DNA of 59,681 nucleotides from Gnetum montanum (lineage: Eukaryota > Streptophyta > Gnetopsida > Gnetales > Gnetaceae): the NCBI GenBank assembly GCA_015680685.1, contig MNCI01011128.1, forward strand, positions 247-59,927. Reading direction: 5' to 3'. The position numbers and the translations under genes are program-made. Below, in pieces: positions 34,232-44,692 of this stretch (the stretch's first letter is position 1; each line of letters opens with the position of its first letter). The notes beneath the pieces are model-generated. The model searched no databases. It was given only the letters and a program-made list of their open reading frames with translations, and was not told the origin of the DNA.

Positions 34232-37200
34232 TTAGCATAGGTGGCCATCTCCCCCATGACTGAGTTGTGAGGGAGAGATCCGAAGTAGTGAGCGCCTATT
34301 TGAATTTCTAAGCAGTGCCCAACTTCTCCCAAATGATGATCTTAGATTCAGGGGTGGAAGTTGGCGACGCTCACGTTCCAATGTGTCTATGCCACGGTTG
34401 TTGGCATGAGTTGCCTCAGTTCGTTCCATGCATATTTGTTTGCCCTTATGAGAAGCTGTCAACCACGGGGTGTCTACTACTTCTTGTGTGGTTGCTACAT
34501 ACAGGCATCTTTGTTGCAGAGTTTCCTGGGCACACCTGTGACATGGAGACATTTCCTCCGTGTCATCACCCGATGAATCACTGTATGTGATGCATGGAAC
34601 TATCCTCTTCTCGATCTTTCCACATATGTTTATCTTGGAGATTTCCAAGGAAAGATCGCGGATCCTAAGGCATGCATCTACTGTGCTTAGCCATGCCCTT
34701 CCCATTATAATTGGGAAGTCCCCTTCGTTGTTGTTAACATCGATCACTAGGAAATCCGCTGGGTAGGACCAACCACACACAGTGGTAATAACGTCCTCCA
34801 CTAATCCCAAGGGAATAGTGATGGACTGGTCTGCCAGCTCTAGTTGGATGTTGCTCTTCTTAAGTTGGGGCAGGTTCCAGGCGTGATACATCTTTCGCGA
34901 AATTAAGTTGACTCCGGAACCTGAGTCAAGAAGAGCTCGATGTGGTGCATTCCCAGCGATCTGCAAATAAATAAAGGGACTCCCAGGATCAGTTAGTTTC
35001 CTGGGAAGGTGGCCTACCTTGATCCAGTCAGTTACGGTATGTGTTAACATAACCGTATGCGTTACACTCCCTTGGACTGAAGGGTGCTCCGAAGCGTTAG
35101 TAGTTAGAGGCCTATCCATGTACCCGTCCGCTTGTTGTTGCGAGAGTTTATCTGGGCTCTTAGTTCTGAAAAAGGGTCTCTTTTTTGTACAGTTATCGCC
35201 AGAACTAGTGTCCGGTTGGATATTTACACTCTGAATATTTACAGATCTCGCGGCGTGACGTTTCTGCGGTTGGGTAGGCAATTCCCCTTGCATTGTTGGA
35301 GCAGGAGGTGTTATGGGAACTACTTGAGGAAGAGGTGCGGGTGGAGTTAGAGGATGGACGGAATGTGGGATGTCTCTCGGAGGAGAAGGAGTCCTTCTGA
35401 AGTACTCCCGAGCGTGGTAGTGACGGTTGGGGGTTGCGTGACCCATAGAGTCACCTGGAGAAACTGGCTGCTGCACATAATAACCATAAGGATCAGGCTG
35501 CCAATAAGGGTATTGCTGTGTAGGCGGTGGCATCCCCCGTGACTGTGGATATTGCCACTGCTGATGTTGTCCGATGGGCTGCGGAGGCGTTCCACTTGGA
35601 TAATACGTTAAGGGTTGGTGGAACTGCCTTGGGTTACCTTGTGGATAAGGTAACCTTCGGGGTGTTTGCCGTTGATTAAGTCTTGGGTTTAGTGCATACA
35701 CCCCTGACTCCTGAAGATGTGAGATAATTGGACAACATCCCTTAGGATGGTCATAGTAGCAGACCTCACATCCACCGTCATTGTCTGAATCAGAATTTTC
35801 AGCCTCATCGGAGTTAGAGATTTTTCCCTTACCCTTGTTATGTGCAGGGTTAAAGTTTCTCCGCTTGTCTTTGCTTTTATCACTACTTTGCTCATCCTTA
35901 GACTCTTCTACAATTTTCAGGACTGTTTCTATTCGTGAGTCTAAGGAATCCCACATTTGGTCTACCTTAGCCGATACCTCCGTTGTTAACTTTTGGATCG
36001 GCACAGTTTTCCTGTTCACCAACTCTTCGAGTGGTGACTCATCCTCCTCATCACAGAATTTCACTCCCTTCTTACGAAGGGAGGGATCACGGTTGTATTC
36101 CTCCGCACTTTCTCTTTTCCGTAGCTCACCCTCTTCTTGCGCTACTTGTTCCAACAATACTTCAACTTCATGGGCTCTTAGTTGGGAGAGTCTCCCTTGG
36201 GCGTAAGTCCCAAGAGTTCTTCTCGTTTCATTTCGTAGCCCATCCACGAGGTGGCGAAGTTGATCCCGCTTAGCGTACCCATGGCCCGGGCAACGATGTA
36301 GCAATGTGTAGTAACGGGCCATGGCAGCATCCAAGGATTCATGAGCTCCTTGTTTCCAGCCTTGGATCTGCTTACGCAAGTTAGACACTCTGGAGTACGT
36401 TTGATATTTGTTGTTGAACAATTCAAGCATCGTACTCCACCTCCTGATGGTTTCCGGTTCTAAGGACCGGTACCAGCTTTCTGCTTCTTTAGTGAGTGTC
36501 CTTGGGAACAACTTGAGTTTCTGCCACTCATTGTCTATGTTCTGCAAGGCACAGGCATCGTGGAATGCCTGTAAATGATGTTGAGGATCAGCGTTGTATC
36601 CCCCTTCAAAACGTGGGATATTATTTATATCCAAACGCTTGATCCTACTGTCTTTTAAATGCCTTGTGGGAATCCTAACTGCCTCTCTAATATCAAGCAT
36701 ACTTCGGGTTGCGAATAGGGGTTCGTCATGATCATCTCTTTCATGACGTCTGTGATGTCTACGTGGTGGTTCCCTATTCTCCCTACGTCCTTGCCCTTGT
36801 CCTAACTCCTCTCGACCTTCCTGTCGAGGCATTTCATCTCTTTTACCTTTACTCTCCGCGTTATGCTCATGGTGGCTGCGCCCAGATGTGGAAGGAGAGG
36901 GTGAATGATGAGATGAAGGAGAAGAAGAAGGGGATCCATCACCATGGTGATGTTTCTTGCCTTCTCTTCGGCTGCTTCGGCCCCGATCGTTGTGACGATC
37001 AACGAGTCCGTCATTAGTGTGAGTAGTTGTTCCTGCCGTGAACAGCTGGTGCTCACGGGGATCAGAGCCTGGAATATGTATCGTTGATCTAAGGCCCTGA
37101 TGCCTAACCTCTTCACTAGAGTGAGGAGGAGGAACATCATTTTCTAAGAAACCCATCGTGAGGGGTTCCTCTTCTCCTATTTCACTAATGACGTGGGGAA

Positions 37201-37603
37201 CCTTGCCCTTCAATAGTGAATGTTGGCTCTCCTGCCTTTCGTCCCGAATACGTTGGGCATTTGTGGGATGATAATCCCTTGTGTCATGGTCATCCAAAAC
37301 GTATTCTGCGAACAGCTCATGCATGCCAATCTGTACCAAGGCACGGAAAAGCATGTTGGGAGCAGAGCGATCTGGGGGTAACACGATGTTACCTTGCATG
37401 TCTCTCCACCGCAGTTGCTCATCTTGATGGAAAACAAAGGTAAAATCCGGCACATACTCATCGGGATGAGTATATGTGACTTTGGATTGTTGAGGACATG
37501 GTTGATTTCGGTTATGCGTATGATCCTGACTTTCTCCTGTATTGTCCTTAGGTGAGTTGATTGCATGAGAAGAAGCCATTTCTAATGGTCTGCTAATTTT
37601 CAT
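34232..37603 (-). CDS. gag-pro: Athila-like Gag-protease polyprotein, intact frame without RT/integrase
   Basis: A 1,123-codon open frame. The likely start is the Met at 37579 (MASSHAIN), because the copy at 54336 starts at the matching place. N-terminal region HPDEYVPDF, then a Ser/His/Arg-rich basic segment (about residues 200-290), the capsid core with NNIPRFEGGYNADP and WYRSLEPE (about 322-475), and a short Cys/His cluster CEVCYYDHPKGCC (about 614) that differs from the usual CCHC knuckle. A Pro/Gln-rich stretch is followed by an aspartic protease with ALLDSGSGVNLIS (Asp about 892), CGWSYP and IIMGRAWLST. The last roughly 40 residues join to ISPSQLSHGGDGH, the end of pol in the full element. 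It would make particles and mature them, but reverse transcription and integration would have to come from another copy. Confidence 0.92.
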   Translation of the reverse strand: MKISRPLEMASSHAINSPKDNTGESQDHTHNRNQPCPQQSKVTYTHPDEYVPDFTFVFHQDEQLRWRDMQGNIVLPPDRSAPNMLFRALVQIGMHELFAEYVLDDHDTRDYHPTNAQRIRDERQESQHSLLKGKVPHVISEIGEEEPLTMGFLENDVPPPHSSEEVRHQGLRSTIHIPGSDPREHQLFTAGTTTHTNDGLVDRHNDRGRSSRREGKKHHHGDGSPSSSPSSHHSPSPSTSGRSHHEHNAESKGKRDEMPRQEGREELGQGQGRRENREPPRRHHRRHERDDHDEPLFATRSMLDIREAVRIPTRHLKDSRIKRLDINNIPRFEGGYNADPQHHLQAFHDACALQNIDNEWQKLKLFPRTLTKEAESWYRSLEPETIRRWSTMLELFNNKYQTYSRVSNLRKQIQGWKQGAHESLDAAMARYYTLLHRCPGHGYAKRDQLRHLVDGLRNETRRTLGTYAQGRLSQLRAHEVEVLLEQVAQEEGELRKRESAEEYNRDPSLRKKGVKFCDEEDESPLEELVNRKTVPIQKLTTEVSAKVDQMWDSLDSRIETVLKIVEESKDEQSSDKSKDKRRNFNPAHNKGKGKISNSDEAENSDSDNDGGCEVCYYDHPKGCCPIISHLQESGVYALNPRLNQRQTPRRLPYPQGNPRQFHQPLTYYPSGTPPQPIGQHQQWQYPQSRGMPPPTQQYPYWQPDPYGYYVQQPVSPGDSMGHATPNRHYHAREYFRRTPSPPRDIPHSVHPLTPPAPLPQVVPITPPAPTMQGELPTQPQKRHAARSVNIQSVNIQPDTSSGDNCTKKRPFFRTKSPDKLSQQQADGYMDRPLTTNASEHPSVQGSVTHTVMLTHTVTDWIKVGHLPRKLTDPGSPFIYLQIAGNAPHRALLDSGSGVNLISRKMYHAWNLPQLKKSNIQLELADQSITIPLGLVEDVITTVCGWSYPADFLVIDVNNNEGDFPIIMGRAWLSTVDACLRIRDLSLEISKINICGKIEKRIVPCITYSDSSGDDTEEMSPCHRCAQETLQQRCLYVATTQEVVDTPWLTASHKGKQICMERTEATHANNRGIDTLERERRQLPPLNLRSSFGRSWALLRNSNRRSLLRISPSQLSHGGDGHLC

Positions 37604-37708
37604 CGTTACTTAATGTTCTTTATTAACTGATTAACCCTAAGGTTCGTTTTAAGCTCACAACGATGTGAGTGATATCCCTTATGTTTAATTGGCGTAAAAA
37701 CACTTAGT

Positions 37709-37726
37709 CCCCAGCAACGGTGCCAA
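37709..37726 (-). other. Primer-binding site, tRNA-Asp type
   Basis: The minus strand reads TTGGCACCGTTGCTGGGG directly after the 5' LTR. Plant tRNA-Asp predicts TGGCGCCGTTGCCGGGG; two bases differ. Athila elements use this primer type. Confidence 0.85.
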
Positions 37727-38615
37727 TGATGAGTGGCGAGGTACCCCTAGACTCAACCATACGAATACAAGCATGCACACGCGATCCGGTCAAACTCCGC
37801 AGACTAAATGCCTTAACACCACAAGAAACACTTGGGGTTAATCGTTCGTTGTCTTCCCAGGCTTGCTTGTAAGTGTCACGGTGTATGGTTAAGCAAGTCT
37901 GAGGTATGTGATTTTTTTGGTATTTTTCGGTTTATCTTCTATGCTATCGGAGGAAAGGGTTGAGAAACTAAGCTAACTCTAACTAATGTCCTAAGTGTAA
38001 ATTAACTAGCGTCAGCCTCCGTTCCCACCTACCGGACACACCCTGAACTATGCAACTGCAGCTTACCAAACGCTAACCGTTACCGGGATCGCCACACGTA
38101 ACGCAAGTGCTCGAAGTGGTCGTACTGAGGCACCTATTTAGCTTAAGTGTGATAAGCAGCCGATTCCTTAGCTAGCCGTACACACCCGTGGGTGCTCGTA
38201 ACTAAGTCATACTTATCACACGTTCTAGCCTAGCAATGAGTAGCCGATTCCTTGACTAGCCGTACACGTCTGTAGACGCTCGTAATCAAGTCGTACTTGT
38301 GCGCACTAGGAAAGCAGTAAATAAACAATAATAAAACCATGTACTGCAAGGTTATCCAATCAAGTTCGTCTTTATTGCCGTACACAACTTGGGTTCAGGT
38401 TACAAGCTGCTCGAGTAAAGAGCCGTTCACTCTAGGACTCCTACTGCGGGCACATGGGAAAAATTCTAACTCTAGAGTGATCAATCTGCCAGAGCTTCGC
38501 TACTTCTAGCCAAGATTGGGAAATGAAGGGAGTGCCGCCTCTTATTTATAGATATGGCGGCAGACCGCGATATCGCGTACGTGATATCGCGGCACATGCA
38601 GGTCGCGTCTCATCA
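37727..38615 (-). mobile_element. 5' LTR of the gag-protease element (889 bp)
   Basis: Terminal TGATGAG and CTCATCA form an inverted repeat. On the minus strand U3 carries GCGATATCGC-type palindromes (about 38570-38595), then a TATA box (TATAAATAAGAGG, about 38545-38557). A 90-base segment containing TAGCCGTACAC is tandemly duplicated inside the LTR (about 38155-38310). CpG-rich, in contrast to the old LTRs of the family. Confidence 0.92.
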
Positions 38616-41250
38616 ATAAGCATATTAATTTTGTTATTATAATGTGCACATTATTATTTTATGAATATGTATGTTTTATATTACTATACTTATTCATAAG
38701 TTGCTATTTATCTTATGTTTGGAGTTATGTTTGTTGTGTAAGGATACATTTCACATATGGTAAATTTAAAAATGGGCTTACAGTTTTGTAAGTATATTAG
38801 TTTTGGATTTGTGTCCTTGGAATGCATGAAAGTGACAACTAAACCAACTTTTATAGTTGATGAGGAGTCCAATGGCAATTTTGTATTCCTTTGTAAGCTT
38901 AAAACACAAGAGTTGTTATGTATATTCATATAGAATTATAGTCTAGACTTGTTTCAAAGCATGGTGGTCTATCTTCTTGGTAATTGTTGCAATGTTCATG
39001 TCCCATGGCTTCTTGAGGTCTTCAGTTCATCCAAGCTTTGAGAGGTACTTAGGATATGTTACCTCAATCTCATCTTCATCCCCAAGTGAAATCATGATTT
39101 TGGAATAAGGGAGGTGCTTCGTGGAGGCAAAGAACCATGTGTATTGCCTCTCACCCTTTGCATTTTCCCAAATGCAATTTCAATAGAGATTTAGTTAGAA
39201 AGTGACTAGGTCAAGTAGTGAGGTGGCACCTCCCAATAGGTGGTAAACATTTTCTATTTTGGGTTCAAAAACTATAAATACCCAAGGGGGAAAGCTTGTT
39301 TTTTACTTTTTTTTTCCTTTTCTTTTTAGAGTGGGAAAAGCTTTTGTATCCTCGGGTAAGTATGTTATTTCTTTAATTTTCATGTGTTTTGAGTTGTTGC
39401 TTTACTATGCAACAAGACTTTATTAGACAATGTTGGTGTGCATTGAGTATTAAAAATACAAAAAAATGAGCTTAATGATCTACCACTAATCAATTAAGTC
39501 TTTTAGTTTATTGTTATTTATGTAATTAATTCTTAAATAGTTAATCATGTGGAGCTATAGTGATTTGACATTGCCCTATGAGGTTGCATTTTTACACCAT
39601 GGTGTTGGATGACAAAGGAAGCAACTAATAAACCATGGTGTTACACTTGTCTCATAAGAGATTGCAATTGGACATTGCACCTATCCTGTTGTAAGGGATT
39701 GTGATCCAAATCTGTATATAATTATGATTGATGTGCAAGCATTGTACTTGTCTTGTTAGGGGTTGCAATAAGTGTATGTAATTAATTATTTATCATGTTA
39801 CTTTTTAGTTAAAAATATATAAAAATTATTAAAATTTTAAAAATAGTATCTCCTTCACCAAAGCAACAAGGGTTTCTTATGTAGTATAATAATTTTATTT
39901 ATTAAACACAAAGATATATGTAAGTAAACTTTGCAATTCATATTCCAGTCATCTTTAGTGTTTAGGGTTGTTTCACTACGTGTATTATTGATAATCCTCT
40001 TATGGTCTTAGCTAGGGGAAGCTATATTAATAGGCTAGACATATTGGGCCTACCTTACATGTGTAAAGGCTAGAGTTCTGAGATGAAATCAAATGATACG
40101 CCATTATACATTCTCTTTTTTATATCTTAACAAATGCTTTACTTTTTTATCAATTTCTATTCAATTTAAATAAATCTAAAAATATTTATTTTGTTTCTTG
40201 TCTCAAAAGTTGTAAATGAAATTTTTGTGTTTAAGAATTCTTGTGTTTGATATGGAGGATTTGGAGTGGTAAATGTCTCCAAGGAGAACAAACATCTATA
40301 GGAATAACTAGCTTGTTAGTTTAGTGGTAAGAGACTTGGCTTGTTTGTTTTAGCCAACTTAGTATTAAATGTATGTATTAAAAAATATGTGGGTGGTATT
40401 GGAACCCAAAATATGTGGGTACTATCAATATCTCCAAAATATATAGTCCAATTAGAACTTTATAACTCATTATCGCCCATTAGAATTGAACACATGACTT
40501 GAAACTTTCAAATCATGAGTCTTACCAATAAGCTAAGACATGATTATTGTATGTATAAAAAATATAGTAAACATACATAGAGTATATAGGTGTCTATAAC
40601 ATGATGAGTTGCCCAAGATAATAAACATACATAGGGTACATGGGGTATATAACTTAATGGAGTTGCACTAGGTAGGACCTAACTAGAGTCAACATGGGCT
40701 CAAATGAAAGCGAGTGAAGCAGCAAACGTTTACGGGCAAGTTAGATGTCTACAGGCCAAATGTTTAACAACCATCTTCGGTCCTAGTAAACGACTATTGC
40801 ATAGACATCTATCCTTGCCTCTTGAACTAAAATAACACTAATATTGATGGTTATTCAACTAGAGGAAAGTTTGAGGAGCACTTCAATTTAAATTCAATCA
40901 AACTGGAATGCTTTTAGGGTTTATGCATCCCGTCGTCCATACTTCCGATGAACATAGTAACACATTACGACAAGTGAAAGCACTTTTTTGGCGACCTTAG
41001 AGCTTTGCTTCCATTGAGCATCTTTTTCTTGTAGATATCTCTTTTTCGCTAAGGCGATAGGTTCCTATCTTCTGTTTATTGCATTTGCTTTGGGAACGTA
41101 GCTTGTTTAAAACATATTTTCCATTAAAAAGCGTGTCGATAAGGTTTCCTATTACAAAGTCCAACTCACGAAAGCAATGTGCATCGGGCTACCAAAAAAT
41201 AAACCATTTCAAGGTTAAAATATACAATTTGCGGTGCCCGTTCACAAATT
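38616..41250. other. AT-rich intergenic sequence, no gene recognised
   Basis: Continues the target sequence of the preceding element (starting with the second ATAAG). No open frame above about 75 codons. A TATA-like AACTATAAATACCC near 39266 stands before a T-rich run and could be an old promoter or LTR, but nothing else supports this. A tRNA-derived repeat candidate is at 40300-40550. Confidence 0.5.
40300..40550 (-). repeat. Possible tRNA-derived SINE pair
   Basis: On the minus strand near 40540-40480 an A-box-like TAGCTTATTGG is followed about 35 bases later by a B-box-like GTTCAATTC, the spacing of a tRNA-type RNA polymerase III promoter. About 200 bases to the left a second A-box-like TAGTTTAGTGG reads on the plus strand (about 40318), without a good B box. 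Tail and target duplications are not clear. Confidence 0.35.
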
Positions 41251-41492
41251 TATAAATTTTTGGCCAACGACGATGGTGGTCGGGCACGAAGTTGGGTGGA
41301 TTCATGCATAGCAAAGGGCAATAGACGGATCAACGGAAAAGCAGACATTGCGTCCAACCCAAGGAAAATGATGGGAACAAGTTGGGAATTCATAATTATC
41401 ATGCGGTAATTTGCCATAATTACGCAACGGATAGAACGCCGACCCTGATTTACGCCATAACTCCATAAGCCCCAGCAGTACTCCTCCACCAC

Positions 41493-42254
41493 CCATGCGA
41501 GGTGGCGGATCTGCACAGAGCAGGCTGCTGCGCGCCCCGTCACGTTGCCGAATTTTACAGGCCCTCGACCACGTGGCCCCAGGTCAGGCCGTACGAACTC
41601 AACATTCCTGCGCCACGTGGGCCGTCGTCGTCCTCCCACGTGGGGTTTCCGACAGCGCTTCGGCCACGTGGGCGAGAGCGGGAACGTTTTTCCTCCCATT
41701 CGCCCGAGGGCGCGAGCGTTCGAAACGGCGCTCGGCGGGCGCGTGGGGGGACCGGCGGCCACGTGTCGGGTGGGTTCTGGGCCCCAACGGGTACCGCCAC
41801 GCGGCCAAGCGAGGGCGCGGCGGGTGGATACGCTCGCGCGCTCGAGTTTTGACTGCGCGCGCGCCAAAATTAGTACGGTAGATATTCATTGCTGGGTGGT
41901 GGGTACGAAGCAAAGGATTTAGTGTTTAAGTCGCTAAAATAGCTATTATGTGCTAGGCGCCTCCTCCTCTGCTCTGCTGCTGCTTTTATCGTCCAATGTG
42001 TCAGCGCCCAGTAACAGGACCGCCGGTGTCCACGTGGCCGCACAGCGAGCGGCCGTGGACGACGCCGGCATGATTTGCTTGTCGCCTTGCCCGCGCCCTT
42101 CCTATATCACCGCAACGCGGTGGTGGGTTCGCCTTCGTCTTCTCTCGTATCAGTTTTTCCTTTGTTGTACGCATTATCCGAACGTATCGTATTTATTCGC
42201 AGTTACATTGGAACGCCTATGCTTCGCTGTGTGTCTTTGCGGTGACTGACTACC
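41493..42254 (+). promoter_or_regulatory. CpG-rich promoter and 5' leader of the NINJA/AFP-like gene, with six G-boxes
   Basis: Base composition changes sharply from AT-rich to GC- and CpG-rich at about 41490. CACGTG occurs at 41570, 41614, 41637, 41665, 41760 and 42031, most in the extended form CCACGTGG or CCACGTGT. This is the core bound by bZIP and bHLH factors, including ABA-response (ABRE) bZIPs and MYC2. No convincing TATA box is seen; TCCTATATCACC near 42100 is weak. CT-rich sequence near 41960 may be leader. Overlapping open frames in this region on both strands are composition artefacts. Confidence 0.7.
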
Positions 42255-43723
42255 ATGATGGCAGCTCAAATGCTGGGCTTCAGTGATCTGTTGCAGAGAC
42301 TGGTGATGGAGAAAGGCGGTTCCGCAGCGGTCTCGGATGATGATGATACGACCGTGGCCGCTGAGACGGATCTCAGCTTGGGACTGTCGCTGGGGTTGCG
42401 CCAGGGGCGTGCCAAGGAAAGGGGGGATTGTGAGACGGAAGGCGCAGCGTGCCAGCAGCAGAAGAAGAGGGAAATGCACGCGCTGCGGCGTCAGAAGGCC
42501 AGGCGCAAACTCGAGGAAAAGCACAATACTTTTCTGCAGCAGCGCGCACGCGCTGGTACCGATAAGAAACCGGCGACGACGCCCGCGGCGACAGCGTCGT
42601 CACCGTCGGCGGACGGCAAGTCCGGCGGAGGAGGAGGCGGCGGAGGCGGTAGCAGCGAGCAAAGCGACAAGTGTTCCATCAACGGCGGCGGAGAGGCGGA
42701 GGTTGTGCCGCCGGAAATGGCGGGGGCGTTTCCGTTGGTGCCCATCGCGGCGTACCCGTTTCCCGCGGCTCCCCCCATGCCGGTGCCGTTGCCGTTGCCG
42801 CTGGGCTTCTCGTTTCCGTACATGATGCCCTTCTGGGCACCGCCACCGCCGCCGCTGCCTCCGTCCGGGGATCTCGGCAAAACACTGCCTCCCGTGGTGG
42901 CACCGGCACCGGCACCGAATCGGCCGCCGGCGTCCGCGGCGGCATTTCCGGTGTTCCAGCTGCCGAGTCCTCCTGCTGCGTGGCTCTCGGCCGCGGCGGC
43001 GGCCGAGGCTGCCGTAATAGCAGCGCCCGTGCAGTCCTCGCACGCGTCCTCCGGCAAAAGCTCTTCTTCCGCGGTCTCGGATTACGACACTGGTTCTTCC
43101 CACGGTAACGTTCACTCTGTCATTTCGTATTAACGATTGGATACGAGGCTGCAAGAAGCCGGAGTCCTCAGGAAAAAAGGAAAGCGAAAAAAACTTGGCA
43201 GTTTCACGTGGAAGCAACCATGTTGTGTTGAAACAATGCAGTTTGTGCAGGAGGGGCGAGCAGCAACGAAACGGAGCTACAATCAACGGAGCAGACGACG
43301 ACGACGACGGTGGCCGCGGGCGGTTCGTGCAAGCAAACGGCGACGGCGTCGTGTAACAACGGCCGCCGTCAGCGTCGCAAAACGTATCACCGTAACAGCA
43401 GACACGATAACGCCAACGCCAACGCCAACGCCAACGGCAACGTCAACGCGGTGACGGCCGCTGCTGGTGCCCGCCCCGCATCGGCGGAAACGGCGCCGTC
43501 ATTGTCGGCGACGATGCGGTGCGTGTGCGTGACGACCAAGGGAGATAGGACGGTGAGCGGGTACCTGCGCAGCTATGACAAGAAGGGCCACGTCAGCATC
43601 GTGTGCGTTTGCCACGGCAGCGTGTTCAGTCCGGCGGAGTTCGTAAAGCACGCCGGCGGCACCGACTTCTCCCACCCCGAACGCCACATCGTCGTCCTTA
43701 ACGCTAATTCCGCGGCACTGTAA
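42255..43723 (+). CDS. NINJA/AFP-like: NINJA/AFP-family transcriptional co-repressor adaptor, two exons
   Basis: Exon 1 is 42255-43104, exon 2 is 43251-43723; joined they give 440 residues, close to NINJA's usual size. The EAR repression motif DLSLGLSLGL (residues 39-48) recruits TOPLESS-type co-repressors. A basic block, REMHALRRQKARRKLEEK (about 72-89), corresponds to the second conserved NINJA/AFP motif. Gly-, Pro- and Ala-rich low complexity follows. SSGKSSSSAVSDYDTGSS is the conserved Ser-rich stretch before the splice site. The C-terminal domain (about 372-430) has VSIVCVCHGSVFSPAEF and HAGGTDFSHPERHIVV, which in this family contacts JAZ TIFY motifs (NINJA) or ABI5-type bZIPs (AFP). It would act in the nucleus in jasmonate or abscisic-acid signalling. 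I cannot decide between NINJA and AFP; the N-terminal half is quite diverged from flowering-plant members. ATG 42255 is the first in-frame Met. Codons are GC-rich, unlike the surrounding DNA. Confidence 0.9.
43105..43250 (+). other. Intron of the NINJA/AFP-like gene (146 bp)
   Basis: Donor CACG/GTAACG and acceptor TTTGTGCAG/GAGG. Exon 1 ends after the first base of a codon and exon 2 supplies the next two (giving Gly), so the reading frame is kept. The frame of exon 1 hits a stop inside the intron (about 43131). A further CACGTG lies in the intron at 43205. Confidence 0.85.
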
Positions 43724-44692
43724 CGCAAAACGCAAAATCCAGCCAGCCAGGTCACCGGTTCAATCCTCATTCCATCATTGTCTTCCCTTGACGGCACGCC
43801 ATTGTCTCGTTGCGTTCGCTTGTTACACGCACGCACCGGTAATACACGTACACACACCCATGTCAGGGAGTATTTTGCATTTCTTTGTTTTTGGCTGGAC
43901 AATGAAATATCTGATTTTACAGCAAGGATAACGGAGGCATAAATTCGAAAGAATATAAGAGGTTACAGAAATTGATTGCCAGATTTTGCTGTCGCTGGGC
44001 TGTACAGATATAATAATTGTCGTGTTCGAACGTAAATTCCGCTGCACGTGGGCGATGCATGGCTGCACAGCGCTTGCCACGTTAGCGTTGCTTTTACATA
44101 ATTGACGAGGACGCACTGTTTCGCAAAGCATACGGGAACGAAAATATGCATACCACAAGGGTTGGAATTTCAGATAGAATTTTTGACTAATTTACCTGTA
44201 TTTCAGATAGCATGGGACGCCTTCAAAAACTTCCGTTATACAATTTATCTTTTTCCCAAATGGTATAAAAATGGCATATGTACACGTAACGTTGTTGGAA
44301 ATTTTTTGTTGGAAATTTTTTGTACAAAACGCATGCATACATTTTTCGAAATTCTGAAACTTCAACGGTGCTTACCATCTTCACGTAGCGTAATGTGGAA
44401 TGCGTTTTTGTGCACGAGTGACAATCTTCTCAAGGAAAACTTTAATAACAACACCGATCATATTAACAATAAACAAACCATATTACATAATTACGTCATG
44501 GCCTAAGAAACAATGGGGGCCATGCCGAAAGGAGCAATAGGGACGTTCACAAGAAGGGCTGCACGGGGCATTAATGAATGGCAACATATTGCCATCCTTC
44601 TATACTAGAAGACAAGTCACCAAATACTAGAGGAGAAGTCACCAAATATATCTGTCATATCTTCTTTAGTCATCTTACATTTTATGGGATCG

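Larger units (their letters stand above)
31461..38615 (-). mobile_element. Gag-protease-only Athila-like element, complete with LTRs and target duplication
   Basis: Two LTRs begin TGATGAGTG(A/G)CGAGG, and the outer right end is CTCATCA. The pentamer ATAAG flanks both sides (31456-31460 and 38616-38620). On the minus strand the order is 5' LTR, tRNA-Asp primer site, a single open gag-protease frame, a 3' UTR and the 3' LTR, which contains the assembly gap. RT, RNase H and integrase are absent: the frame passes from the region after protease into the terminal ISPSQLSHGGDGH words that end pol in the full-length copy. In the 192 LTR bases that can be compared I count five differences. Confidence 0.93.

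Noticed and set aside
35019-37443. Plus-strand frames of 60-141 codons between 34315 and 37443
   Set aside because: Antisense shadows of the open gag-protease frame on the minus strand.
41250-41922. Several overlapping open frames of 80-205 codons on both strands
   Set aside because: They coincide with the CpG-rich promoter, exist in nearly every frame, and show only Arg/Ala/Pro composition without motifs. GC-rich DNA lacks stops, so these are expected by chance.
42491-43286. Long frames on the minus strand and in other frames opposite the NINJA/AFP-like gene
   Set aside because: Low-complexity shadows of the Gly/Pro/Ala-rich coding exon. Only the plus-strand frame has the EAR motif and continues in phase across the intron.
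43137-43454. Plus-strand 105-codon Arg-rich frame over the intron and exon 2
   Set aside because: It starts after the exon 1 frame stop inside the intron and is in a different frame from the conserved C-terminal domain; the GT-AG splice gives the expected protein.
44102-44506. 134-codon frame downstream of the NINJA/AFP-like gene
   Set aside because: No recognised domain, AT-rich composition unlike the gene next to it, and no conserved start or splice signals that would support a gene.
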